Below are positions 16,307 to 24,905 of a stretch of 63,518 nucleotides of DNA, one piece after another. This stretch comes from JBFKMV01 sp041629655. GTDB lineage: Bacteria; Acidobacteriota; Polarisedimenticolia; Polarisedimenticolales; Polarisedimenticolaceae. Made by a program: the position numbers and the translations under genes. Positions within the stretch are counted from its first letter, which is position 1. Every line of letters begins with the position of its first letter. The stretch is from NCBI GenBank assembly GCA_041629655.1, contig JBFKMV010000003.1:1-63518 (forward strand). Direction: 5' to 3'. A model generated the notes under the pieces. The model searched no databases, was not told where the DNA came from, and saw only the letters and a list, made by a program, of their open reading frames with translations.

Positions 16307-18891
16307 GCGCCGGCAAGTCCTGGCCGTTCGGCCTCGCCGCACTGGTCCTGGTGCTCGCGGTCCACGGCGGCACGCTGCGCAACGACTTCGTGTTCGACGA
16401 CCACAAGCTGGTCGAGGCCAACCCGGTCGTGCGCACCCTGAACCCCGTGACCCACCTGAGTAGTTCGTTCTGGTCGCGCTGGGAGATGGGCTCCGACTAC
16501 TGGCGGCCGGTGGTGACGATGTCGCTGGCGCTGGACCGCGCGGTGTGGGGCGAGGCGCCGTGGGGCTTCCACCTGACCAACCTGCTGCTCCACGCCGCGG
16601 CGGTGTTCCTGCTGTTCCTGCTGCTGCGCGGCCTGGGCGGCACGCTGCCCGCGGCGGTCGGCGCGGCGCTGTTCGCGGTGCATCCGGTGCAGGTCGAATC
16701 GGTGGCGTTCGTGCTCGGCCGCACCGACCTGCTGGCGGTGGTGTTCCTGCTGCTGGCCGCGCTGGCCTACCGCGCGGGGCGCCGGCTCGCGGCGCTGGCG
16801 GCGTTCGCCGGCGCGCTGCTGTCCAAGGAATCCGCGGTGACCTTCCCGGCGCTGGCGCTCGGGATCGAGCTGGCGCGCTCGGGCGGGACGTCCTGGAGCG
16901 GGGCGCTGGCGGACCGGCTGGGGCCGTTCCTGCGCCGCATCGCGCCGTACCTCGCGCTGGTGGCGGTGTACCTGCTGCTGCGGTACGCGGTGCTGGGCGT
17001 GCTACTGGGCACGCCCGCGACGCCCGAGGTGTCGTGGCGCAACCCGGTCGTGGGCGCGCCGCTCGGCGCGCGCTGGCTGACCGCGGTGGACGTGGCGGCG
17101 CGCTACGTGCTGCTGGTGCTGTTCCCGCTCACGCTCAGCGTGGAGTACGGCCACGACGTCGTCCCGCTGCTGCGCTCGGCGGCGTCGCCGTCGTTCCTGG
17201 TCTCGGCGGGGGTCGTGCTGGCCGCGCTCGGCGCGGTGGCGTGGCTGGCGCGCCGCAGCCCGCTGGGACGTTTCGGCGCGGCGGCGGCGGCGGGCAGCTA
17301 CCTGCTGATGTCGCACCTGCTGTTTCCGGCGCCGATCATCATGGCCGAGCGCGTCCTGTACCTGCCGCTGGTCGGGGTGGCGGCCCTGGCGGCCGCCGCG
17401 GCGAGCGGCGTCGCGTCGCGGCTGGGGGGTGAGCGCGGCCGCCGGGCGGTCATCGCGGCGGCCGTGCTGCTGGCCGTGCCGCTGGCCGCGCGCAGCTTCG
17501 CCCGCGTCGCGGACTGGCGCGACGACCTGACGTTGTACGAGGCGACGACCCGGGACGCCCCGCGCGCCGCGCTGGCCTGGAACAACCTGGGCGTGGAGCG
17601 CACGCGACGCCGCGACTTCGACGGCGCGCTCTCGGCGCTCCAGCGCGCGGTCGAGATCTATCCGGGCTACGTCGCGGCGCGCGTCAATCGCGCGGTGGCG
17701 CTGCGCGACCGCGGCGACCTGGCGGCCGCCGAGCGCGAGCTGCGCGAGACGATCCGTGACGTGCCCGGCAGCGACGACGTGCGGATCATGCTGGTCACGG
17801 TGCTCGGCATGCGCGCCGAGGAGCTGGCCGGCCGGCGGCGGGAGGACGAGGCGGCGGCGTTGCGGCGCGAGGTGGTCGAGCTGGGAACGCGGGTCGCCGA
17901 CGACAAGGCGCGGGCCGGCCGGCCCGGACTCGAGGCCAACCTGCGGGTGACGGTGGCCCAGAACCTGGCGCTGCTCGGCCGCGACACGGAAGCCGCCGAG
18001 GCGTTCGATCTGGCGATCGCGGCCGCCGAGCGCGAGCTGGAGAGCGCGGGGTCGGTGCCCGAGGTGGATCACGCCGTTCACGCCGGCGCACTGGGCGCGT
18101 CGGCGTGGTTTCTGGAACGGAGCGGACAACCGCGGGAGGCCGCCGAGCGCTACGAGGCGGCGCGCGAGGCGGCGGAGCGGGCCGGCGATGCGGCGCTGGC
18201 GACGCGGATGCAGCTCGAGGTCGCGCGCGTGTGGCTCGACGCGGGTCGCGGCGACGCGGCGCTGGCGGCGCTGGACGTGGCGGAGCGGCTGGGCGCCGGC
18301 GAGCCGGCGGTCGCCCGGGAGCTGGACGCTACGCGGGTGCGTGCCGCCGAGGCGGCGCTGGCGGGCGGGACCGCCGATCGCGCGGTCGCGCTGTACGACG
18401 CGGTGCTGGCCCGCGACGAGGGCAACGTGCGCGCGCGTCACGGCCGGGCGCGCGGCCGGCTGGCGCTGGACGACGCGGCCGGGGCCGCCCTGGACCTGGA
18501 GCGGCTGGTGGCGGGGGAGCTTCCGCCGCGTCTCGCCGCCGCGGTGCGCACCGACCTGGCCGGCGTGGCCCTGGCGCGCGGCGACGGGGCGGCGGCGCTC
18601 GGGCAGCTCGACCTGGCACTGAAAGCGGACGGCAGCTACGTCGAGGCGCGCTTCCGGCGCGGCGTGCTGCGCGCCGAGCTGGGCGACGCGGCGGGCGCCG
18701 AGTCGGACCTGCGCGCAACGCTGGAAGCCGGCCTTCCGCCCGGCGCCGCCGCCGAGGCGTGGTTCCGGCTGGCGCGTCTGGCGGCGGACCGCGGCGACCG
18801 CGCGGGGGCGCGGGAGCACCTCCGGCGCTGTCTCGGGCTCGACCCGGAACACGCCGGCGCGCGCGAGCTGCGCGCGCGCCTCGGGGGCTGA
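16303..18891 (+). CDS. Multi-pass membrane TPR protein, TMTC-like GT-C glycosyltransferase candidate
   Basis: An 862-residue protein. The N-terminal half (to about 420) has about 10 hydrophobic segments. It shows the pattern of TMTC/bacterial GT-C relatives: NDFVFDDHKLVEANPVV with the paired acidic DD after the first helix, SDYWRPVVTMSLALDRAVWG, GFHLTNLLLHAAAVFL, AVHPVQVESVAFVLGRTDLLA and LLSKESAVTFPAL. The C-terminal half (from about 425) is TPR repeats beginning ALAWNNLGVERTRRRDFDGAL. Eukaryotic TMTC proteins are O-mannosyltransferases; bacterial homologues are uncharacterised. The active face and TPRs should lie outside the cytoplasm. Start ATG at 16303. Confidence 0.75.
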   Translation: MSAGKSWPFGLAALVLVLAVHGGTLRNDFVFDDHKLVEANPVVRTLNPVTHLSSSFWSRWEMGSDYWRPVVTMSLALDRAVWGEAPWGFHLTNLLLHAAAVFLLFLLLRGLGGTLPAAVGAALFAVHPVQVESVAFVLGRTDLLAVVFLLLAALAYRAGRRLAALAAFAGALLSKESAVTFPALALGIELARSGGTSWSGALADRLGPFLRRIAPYLALVAVYLLLRYAVLGVLLGTPATPEVSWRNPVVGAPLGARWLTAVDVAARYVLLVLFPLTLSVEYGHDVVPLLRSAASPSFLVSAGVVLAALGAVAWLARRSPLGRFGAAAAAGSYLLMSHLLFPAPIIMAERVLYLPLVGVAALAAAAASGVASRLGGERGRRAVIAAAVLLAVPLAARSFARVADWRDDLTLYEATTRDAPRAALAWNNLGVERTRRRDFDGALSALQRAVEIYPGYVAARVNRAVALRDRGDLAAAERELRETIRDVPGSDDVRIMLVTVLGMRAEELAGRRREDEAAALRREVVELGTRVADDKARAGRPGLEANLRVTVAQNLALLGRDTEAAEAFDLAIAAAERELESAGSVPEVDHAVHAGALGASAWFLERSGQPREAAERYEAAREAAERAGDAALATRMQLEVARVWLDAGRGDAALAALDVAERLGAGEPAVARELDATRVRAAEAALAGGTADRAVALYDAVLARDEGNVRARHGRARGRLALDDAAGAALDLERLVAGELPPRLAAAVRTDLAGVALARGDGAAALGQLDLALKADGSYVEARFRRGVLRAELGDAAGAESDLRATLEAGLPPGAAAEAWFRLARLAADRGDRAGAREHLRRCLGLDPEHAGARELRARLGG

Positions 18892-18901
18892 GCGGGCTCA
18901 G
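18888..18901. terminator. Short palindrome covering both stops of a convergent gene pair
   Basis: CTGAG (18888-18892) and CTCAG (18897-18901) flank CGGG. The TGA stop of the TPR gene and the TGA stop of the Asp-box gene lie in the two arms. The stem is only 5 bp, so a termination role is weakly supported. Confidence 0.25.
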
Positions 18902-21900
18902 GGACGATCGCCGTCGCCGTTCTGCTCGTCGTCCTGCTGGGCCCGGATCTTGGGCTTCGGCTTGACCCGCGGGTCGCGCGGCCTGGGCGGCTTGACGGTC
19001 AGCTCGGCGTCGTGCGACTCGTTGCCGAAGGTGACCCGGACCTTGTACTTGCCCGGCGTCACGTACAGCGGGCGCTCCAGCCGCACCGTCTCGGCCCACG
19101 GCGTGTCGGCCAGCTTCGTCGCCGCCGGCTCGTCCTCCGCCGCCTTGGCACGCTTTTTCTTTTTCTTCTTCCCGTCGTCGCCGTCGCCGGCCGCCAGCCG
19201 TTCCCGCTCGGCGTCCAGCGCGAGCCGCTCGTCGAGCAGCAGGTCCCAGCGATAGACGTTCACGCCGCGAACCGCCTCGAGCTTCTCGCGCCGCAGCAGG
19301 CGGTCGTCCTTGTCGCGGATCGTGATCCAGCCCTCGGCCGCGGCGGCGCTCCAGTAGGGGATGTCGCGGTACGGCTGGTCCTCGTCACGCTCGAACCACG
19401 TCGAACGCTGCCCGCGCCAGCCGCGCGAGTAGGCCAGGTCCTCCAGCGGAAAGACGTGCGCCGCCTTTCCGCGCACCTCCGCGCTCAGCTCCTGGATCGG
19501 CAGCACGTCCAGCACCCACACGCTGCGGCCGTGGGTGCCGGCGACCAGCTCGCGCTCGCGCGGGTGCACGACCAGGTCGTGCACGGGCACGCTGGGCAGC
19601 TCCGCCGGCAACGCCTGCCAGCTCGCGCCGCCGTCCAGCGAGACGTACGCGCCGCGGTCGGTGCCCAGGTACAGCACGTTCGCGGTCACCGGGTCCTCGC
19701 GGATCACGTTGACCGCCTCCGCGGGCAGACCGGCCGAGATGTCCTTCCAGTTCGCGCCGAGGTCGTCGGTGCGGTAGACGTACGCGGTGATGTCGTCGTC
19801 GCGGTAGCCGTTCAGCGTGACCCAGGCCCGCCGCTCGTCGTGCGGCGAGGGCTCGACCCGGCTGACCCAGCGATCGCGCGGCAGCCCGTCGCTGACGTCG
19901 CGCCACTCGGTGCCGCCGTCGTCGGTCACGTGCACGTGGCCGTCGTCCGTCCCGGCCCACACGAGGCCGAACTTCTTCGGCGACTCGTCGAGCGTGGTGA
20001 TCGTGGCGAACGGCACGTCGCCGCGCTGGCTGGAGCGCGTCAGGTCGGGGCTGATCGCGGTGAACGTCTCGCCCTGGTCCATCGAGCGATAGACCATGTT
20101 CGAGCCGAAGTACAGGATGTCCGGGTTGTGCGTGGAGAGCTTGATCGGCGTCTGCCAGTTGTAGCGCAGCGCCGGTTCCTTGAGCGCGTTGCGCGGGCGG
20201 ACCCGCTCGCGGCCGCCGTCGCCGATCCTGGAGTAGTAGCCGAACTGGAAGCCGAGATAGGTCGTGCGGTTGTCACGCGGGTCGACCTGGATGTACATCC
20301 CGTCTCCGCCGCCGATGAACTGCCACTCGTCGATGCCGGGCCGCGAGCGGCTCGAGCCCTTGAGCACGCCGTTGTCCTGCAGCCCGCCGTAGATGTTGTA
20401 CGGATCGGCCATGTCCACGGCGACGGTGTAGAACTGCCCGACCGAGATCGGGTTGAGCTTGAGCCAGCTCTTGCCGCCGTCGTAGCTCATGTTCAGGCCG
20501 CCGTCGTTGCCCAGGAACACCCGCTCGGGGAACTCCGGGTCGATCCACATCGCGTGGTGGTCGACGTGCACGTTGCGCTGGTTGATGTTGGTCCAGCTCT
20601 TGCCCCCGTCGTCGGAGACCAACAGCGGTACGCCCGTGATGTAGATGCGGTCGGCGTTCTCGGGCGAGACGCGGATCTGCCCGAAGTAGTAACCGTAGGT
20701 GTAGAACAGATCGCGAATCGGCTCGTCGTGAGTCCTGCTCCAGGTGGCGCCGCCGTCGTTCGAGCGCCACACCTCGGGTCCCTTGATGTCGGTCTCGAAC
20801 AGGTTGCGGTTGGCGTCCTCGATCGCCGCCAGCAGGTCGGCCAGGGTGAGCTCGCCGGACTTGATCTTCTCGATCAGCTGCTTCGCGTCGAGCTCCGGGT
20901 CGAGGTCGTTGCCGCGCAGGAAGTCCTCGATCTCCTCCGGGTCCTGCCGCAGGAACTCCTCCTTGCTCATGCCGCGCAGCCGCTTCGGGGTGACCGCGCC
21001 GTCGCCGGGGTCCCACTGGTCCTCGGGCAGCAGCTCCTGGTTGTCGAGGTAGGCGTAGACCACGCCGGGGCTCGACGGCGCGACGGCGATGCCGATCCGC
21101 CCGACGTGCTCGCCGCGCGGGAAGCCGCCGTCGAGCCGCGTCCACGTCGCGCCGTTGTCGGTGGACTTCCAGATCCCGCTGCCCGGTCCGCCCTCGACAA
21201 AGTCCCACGGACGCCGCGAGCGCTCCCACGACGCGGCGTAGAGCACGTCGGGGTTCGCCGGATCGCGGGCGAGGTCCACGAACCCGGTGACCTCGTCCCC
21301 GGCCTGGACCCGGCTCCACGTCTGGCCGCCGTCGGTGGTGCGGTAGATCCCGCGCTGTCCGCCCGGCGTGTACAGCTTGCCCAGCGCCGCCACCAGCACG
21401 TGGTCGGAGTCGCGCGGGTCGATCAGGATGCGGCCGATGCGGTCGGTCTCGTCCAGCCCCACCGCGGCCCAGCTCTGGCCGCCGTCGTCGGAGCGGAATA
21501 CGCCCAGCCCGCCGTACGACGAGCGCGACGAGTTGTTCTCGCCCGTGCCGACCCAGACCCGGTCGGGGTGGTTCGGGTCGATCGCGATGTCGCCCATGAT
21601 GATCGTGGGCTGGTGGTCGAACAGCGGCTCGAGCGTCACGCCGTTGTTGTCGGTCCGCCACAGACCGCCCGAGGCGTAGGCGACCAGGAAGCTGTACGGC
21701 TTGCCGGGGACGACCTCGATGTCGACCACCCGGCCGCCCTGCACGATCGGGCCGACCGAGCGCCAGGGCAGACCCCGGAACATCGACGCCTGTTCCAGCG
21801 CGCGGTGCCGCTCCCAGGCGGCTTGCTGCTCGGCGGACTTCGCGGGGCCGCGAGGCGCGGGCCGCGCCGCGGGCAAGGTCGAGACGCTGCCGAGCAGCGC

Positions 21901-21936
21901 GACCAGGGCGAGGGACAGCAGTCTCTGGACGGCCAT
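18898..21936 (-). CDS. Secreted Asp-box (BNR/sortilin-like) beta-propeller protein
   Basis: A 1012-residue protein with a signal peptide (MAVQRLLSLALVALLGSVS). About ten Asp-box motifs S/T-x-D-G-G-x-T/S-W follow: SDDGGQSW, TTDGGQTW, STDNGATW, SNDGGATW, SDDGGKSW, SYDGGKSW, SMDQGETF, TDDGGTEW, TDDLGANW and SLDGGASW. This is the VPS10/sortilin-like double propeller often annotated as a glycosyl hydrolase; no catalytic sialidase residues are evident. A helical insertion (about 340-410) interrupts the propeller. The C-terminus carries a lysine run (GKKKKKKRAKA) and a small beta domain ending PRDPRVKPKPK. It is probably secreted or surface-bound. The ATG at 21936 is chosen because it places the signal peptide. 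Confidence 0.85.
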   Translation of the reverse strand: MAVQRLLSLALVALLGSVSTLPAARPAPRGPAKSAEQQAAWERHRALEQASMFRGLPWRSVGPIVQGGRVVDIEVVPGKPYSFLVAYASGGLWRTDNNGVTLEPLFDHQPTIIMGDIAIDPNHPDRVWVGTGENNSSRSSYGGLGVFRSDDGGQSWAAVGLDETDRIGRILIDPRDSDHVLVAALGKLYTPGGQRGIYRTTDGGQTWSRVQAGDEVTGFVDLARDPANPDVLYAASWERSRRPWDFVEGGPGSGIWKSTDNGATWTRLDGGFPRGEHVGRIGIAVAPSSPGVVYAYLDNQELLPEDQWDPGDGAVTPKRLRGMSKEEFLRQDPEEIEDFLRGNDLDPELDAKQLIEKIKSGELTLADLLAAIEDANRNLFETDIKGPEVWRSNDGGATWSRTHDEPIRDLFYTYGYYFGQIRVSPENADRIYITGVPLLVSDDGGKSWTNINQRNVHVDHHAMWIDPEFPERVFLGNDGGLNMSYDGGKSWLKLNPISVGQFYTVAVDMADPYNIYGGLQDNGVLKGSSRSRPGIDEWQFIGGGDGMYIQVDPRDNRTTYLGFQFGYYSRIGDGGRERVRPRNALKEPALRYNWQTPIKLSTHNPDILYFGSNMVYRSMDQGETFTAISPDLTRSSQRGDVPFATITTLDESPKKFGLVWAGTDDGHVHVTDDGGTEWRDVSDGLPRDRWVSRVEPSPHDERRAWVTLNGYRDDDITAYVYRTDDLGANWKDISAGLPAEAVNVIREDPVTANVLYLGTDRGAYVSLDGGASWQALPAELPSVPVHDLVVHPRERELVAGTHGRSVWVLDVLPIQELSAEVRGKAAHVFPLEDLAYSRGWRGQRSTWFERDEDQPYRDIPYWSAAAAEGWITIRDKDDRLLRREKLEAVRGVNVYRWDLLLDERLALDAERERLAAGDGDDGKKKKKKRAKAAEDEPAATKLADTPWAETVRLERPLYVTPGKYKVRVTFGNESHDAELTVKPPRPRDPRVKPKPKIRAQQDDEQNGDGDRP

Positions 21937-22027
21937 GGAAACCTCCGGTAGGGTTGCGGAACGGCGAGTGTAGCGCGAAGCCCCGACCTCGGGTAGGGCC
22001 GCCGCGTCCGCAACGAGGACCGATCCG

Positions 22028-22936
22028 GTGATCCGATCGAGCGCCGCCATCGAGCCGGCCCAGGTCGCCGAGCATTACGACCACCTGGACCAGTTCTACC
22101 GCGAGGTGTGGGGCGAGCATCTGCACCACGGGTTGTGGCTGACCGGCGACGAATCGGCCGAGGTTGCCGTGCGACGGCTCGTCGAGCACGTCGCCGCGAT
22201 CGCGGGCATCGTCCCGGGGAGCCGGGTCTGCGATCTCGGCTGCGGCTACGGGGCCACGGCGCGGCTGCTCGCCGCGGAGTACGGCGCCGCCGTCACCGGG
22301 ATCACGGTCTCGCCGGCGCAGTTCGCGTACGCGAGGTCCCTGGCCGCGGAGCCCGCGGCGTCGATCGTGCTCGGGGACTGGATGGAGAACGACTTCCCCG
22401 ACGGCTCGTTCGACGTGGTGCTGGCGCTCGAGAGCACCGAGCACATCGCCGACAAGCGCGGCTGCCTGCGCGAGGCGTACCGCGTGCTCGCGCCGCGGGG
22501 CCGCCTGGTCGTCTGCGCCTGGCTGGCCGCGGAGCGGCCGCGACCGTGGCAGGTGCGGCACCTGCTGGAGCCGATCTGCCGCGAGGGACGGCTGCCGGCG
22601 CTGGGTACCGCGTCCGAGTACCGGACCTGGTTGCGCGAGGCGGGCTTCACGGTCGAGCGCTTCGCGGACCTGACTTCCCGCGTGCGGCGCACCTGGTCGA
22701 TCTGCGTGCGGCGCACCGTCGCGCGGCTGCTCGCGGAACCCGCCTACCTGCGCTACGTGCTGTCGCCGCGCAACCGCGAGCGCGTGTTCGCGCGCACCTT
22801 GCCGCGCATGCTGCTCGCGTATCGCACGCGCGCGCTGCGCTACGGGTTGCTGGCGGCGTCGTGCACCCCCGGCCCAATCTCCACCGATCCGGTCCCGAAA
22901 GTCGTTGACTCGGCACTCGCAGGACCGGAGAATTGA
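22028..22936 (+). CDS. SAM-dependent methyltransferase, tocopherol/cyclopropane-type group
   Basis: A 302-residue class I methyltransferase. The N-terminal HYDHLDQFYREVWGEHLHHGLW is characteristic of the gamma-tocopherol, sarcosine/dimethylglycine and related small-molecule methyltransferases. Motif I is VCDLGCGYGATA, then VTGITVSPAQFAYA and the acidic VLALESTEHI (motif II). The C-terminal 80 residues are Arg-rich (VRRTWSICVRRTVARL) and may bind a membrane or lipid substrate. GTG at 22028 is used. The gene is divergent from the Asp-box protein. The substrate is not determinable. Confidence 0.85.
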   Translation: MIRSSAAIEPAQVAEHYDHLDQFYREVWGEHLHHGLWLTGDESAEVAVRRLVEHVAAIAGIVPGSRVCDLGCGYGATARLLAAEYGAAVTGITVSPAQFAYARSLAAEPAASIVLGDWMENDFPDGSFDVVLALESTEHIADKRGCLREAYRVLAPRGRLVVCAWLAAERPRPWQVRHLLEPICREGRLPALGTASEYRTWLREAGFTVERFADLTSRVRRTWSICVRRTVARLLAEPAYLRYVLSPRNRERVFARTLPRMLLAYRTRALRYGLLAASCTPGPISTDPVPKVVDSALAGPEN

Positions 22937-23052
22937 CCGCCTGAGCGGGGGGCCGGGCCGCCAGGCGTCGCATCAGCGAGGGCCATTCCGCCTGCGCGGC
23001 GCGACCTTTCGTCCCGAAGGTCGAGATTCCGGGTCGAGCAGGAGGTCGGAGC

Positions 23053-24264
23053 ATGAGAATCCCCACCGGAGCGCTTGCCACGAGATCCGCCATGTCGCTG
23101 ATGGCGCTGGCCTTCCTGTTCGCGGCGGCCATGTTTCCGGCCGTCGGGGGTATCGAAGAGGTCGCCGAGGAACTGGCCCGCCTCGAGGCCGAGGCACCGC
23201 CCGCGCCGGACGGCGGCTCGCCGTACCTCGGCTCGGAGACCTGCGGCCGCTGTCACCAGCAGATCTGGTCCGAGTTCAGTGTCTCGGGACACCCCTACAA
23301 GCTGATGCGGGCCGAGCGGGCCAGGAACCGCCCAATCCCGCTGCCAGACGGCTACCGCTGGGACGACATCAGCTACGTCATCGGCGGCTACAAGTGGAAG
23401 GTGCGGTTCATGGACACCGACGGGTACATCATCACCGAGACCGAGGACGGTGAGCCCGGCATGAACCAGTACAACATGCTCACCGGCACCTGGACGGACT
23501 ACAACCCGGGCCAGCTGCTGCCGTACAACTGCGGCCGCTGCCACACGACCGGGTTCCTGCCCGAGGGCAACCAGGGCGGCCTGCCGGGCATCCAGGGCAC
23601 CTGGGCAGCGCCGGGCATCCAGTGCGAGGCCTGCCACGGACCGAGCGCCCGCGGTCCCGAGGGTGTCGAGGTCCACGGGTACATCGACCGCTCGTCGGAG
23701 CTGTGCGGGCAGTGCCACATCCGCGGCGACGCCGACACGATTCCGGCCAGCGGCGGCTTCATCCGGCACCACGAGCAATACAACGAGATGCGGGCCAGCC
23801 CGCACGAGGATGCCGGACTGACCTGCGTCTCCTGCCATGATCCGCACAAGCGCGGTGAGTTCTCGATCCACACGGAGTGCCAGGACTGCCACGGCGAGAT
23901 CGCGGCGTCCTATGCCGGCACGCCGATGGACAAGCTCGGCGTGGACTGCGTCGACTGCCACATGCCGTTTGCCAGCAAGTCCGCGGTCGCGCTGGGGCCG
24001 TTCAAGGGCGACGTGCGGACGCACCTGTTCCTGATCAACACCGCCACCAACGGGAACATGTTCAACGAGGCCGGGAACTTCGTGGCCCTGACCGGCTCGG
24101 GCCGCGCGGCGGTCACGATCGACTTCGCGTGCCTGTCCTGTCACACCACGGAGTCACGGGCCTGGGCGGCATTCTATGCCAAGAACTTCCACGGGCAGGA
24201 CCAGGACACGGGAACCACGCGGCAGCCGCCGCGCCGGATCCCGCGCCGGGGAGTTTTCCGTTGA
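23053..24264 (+). CDS. Exported octahaem c-type cytochrome
   Basis: A 403-residue protein with a signal peptide or N-terminal anchor (residues 10-32). There are eight C-x-x-C-H haem sites: CGRCH (64), CGRCH (160), CEACH (191), CGQCH (218), CVSCH (258), CQDCH (276), CVDCH (299) and CLSCH (360). Extra histidines (for example RHHEQY, SPHEDAG, ASPHED) could supply distal ligands. The spacing resembles cytochrome c554/doubled-CxxCH proteins of periplasmic electron transfer. It is not a recognisable nitrite reductase, as no CXXCK is present. AGGAGG precedes the ATG at 23053. A small beta-barrel gene follows after 34 nt. Confidence 0.9.
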   Translation: MRIPTGALATRSAMSLMALAFLFAAAMFPAVGGIEEVAEELARLEAEAPPAPDGGSPYLGSETCGRCHQQIWSEFSVSGHPYKLMRAERARNRPIPLPDGYRWDDISYVIGGYKWKVRFMDTDGYIITETEDGEPGMNQYNMLTGTWTDYNPGQLLPYNCGRCHTTGFLPEGNQGGLPGIQGTWAAPGIQCEACHGPSARGPEGVEVHGYIDRSSELCGQCHIRGDADTIPASGGFIRHHEQYNEMRASPHEDAGLTCVSCHDPHKRGEFSIHTECQDCHGEIAASYAGTPMDKLGVDCVDCHMPFASKSAVALGPFKGDVRTHLFLINTATNGNMFNEAGNFVALTGSGRAAVTIDFACLSCHTTESRAWAAFYAKNFHGQDQDTGTTRQPPRRIPRRGVFR

Positions 24265-24298
24265 TCTCGACGTCGACCGCGCGAGTTGAGGAGGCGAA

Positions 24299-24850
24299 AT
24301 GCGCAAGGCGCTGATCGGGTTGATGCTGATGATCGCGGTGGCCGGCACGGCCGCCGCCGACGGGCTGGAGAAGGGCGACCACGAGGCGAGCCTGCGGGCG
24401 AGCTACTCGGACACCGATTTCGGCTCGTCGGAGGGGCTGGACCTGGGCTCCACGGAGCAGACCGAGCTGGTGCTGACCTACGGCTGGATGGTCACCGACC
24501 GGCACGAGTTCGGTTTCACGTTCGGTTACATCCGGGACAAGTTCGACGGCGGCGAGGTGTTCGAGAGTTCCTCGGTGGACGGCACCAGCCTGGGCGGGTT
24601 CTACGCCTTCAACTTCGGCGGCTCGGAGACCGTGACGCCGTACGTCGCCGCGGTGCTGGCGGTGCTGGAAGGCGACCTGGGCGACACCTACGACATGGAA
24701 ATGGGCGCCGAGGTCGGGATCAAGATCTACCCGTTCGAGCACGCCGGGCTGAGCATCGGCGCCGGCTGGTCGAAGTTGCAGTCCGACGTCGAGGGGCTCG
24801 ACGACGCGGACACGGTGAGCATCGGAGCAGGCCTGTTGATCAAGTACTGA
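24299..24850 (+). CDS. Small outer-membrane beta-barrel protein
   Basis: A 183-residue protein. The signal peptide MRKALIGLMLMIAVAGTAAADG is clear. The rest alternates polar and hydrophobic residues in short strands separated by acidic turns, for example ELVLTYGWMVTDRHEFGFTFGYI and TVTPYVAAVLAVLEG. It ends VSIGAGLLIKY, with a C-terminal aromatic residue typical of barrels assembled by BAM. About eight strands are expected. It lies 34 nt after the octahaem cytochrome with GAGGAGG before its ATG, so the two are probably co-transcribed. A role in letting electrons or substrate cross the outer membrane is only an inference. Confidence 0.8.
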   Translation: MRKALIGLMLMIAVAGTAAADGLEKGDHEASLRASYSDTDFGSSEGLDLGSTEQTELVLTYGWMVTDRHEFGFTFGYIRDKFDGGEVFESSSVDGTSLGGFYAFNFGGSETVTPYVAAVLAVLEGDLGDTYDMEMGAEVGIKIYPFEHAGLSIGAGWSKLQSDVEGLDDADTVSIGAGLLIKY

Positions 24851-24867
24851 GGTCCGTGGTCCGGACC
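24851..24867. terminator. Hairpin after the beta-barrel gene
   Basis: GGTCCG (24851-24856) pairs with CGGACC (24862-24867) over a TGGTC loop, directly after the TGA of the barrel gene and before the convergent phoR stop. No T-run follows. Confidence 0.35.
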
Positions 24868-24905
24868 CCGGTGGGCCACGGCCGACAGGGCGGGCCGTCG
24901 TCGGT

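Noticed and set aside
19156..19172. A-rich/T-rich stretch as an intrinsic terminator or slippage site
   Set aside because: It is the lysine codon run inside the Asp-box gene, with the frame continuing normally on both sides.
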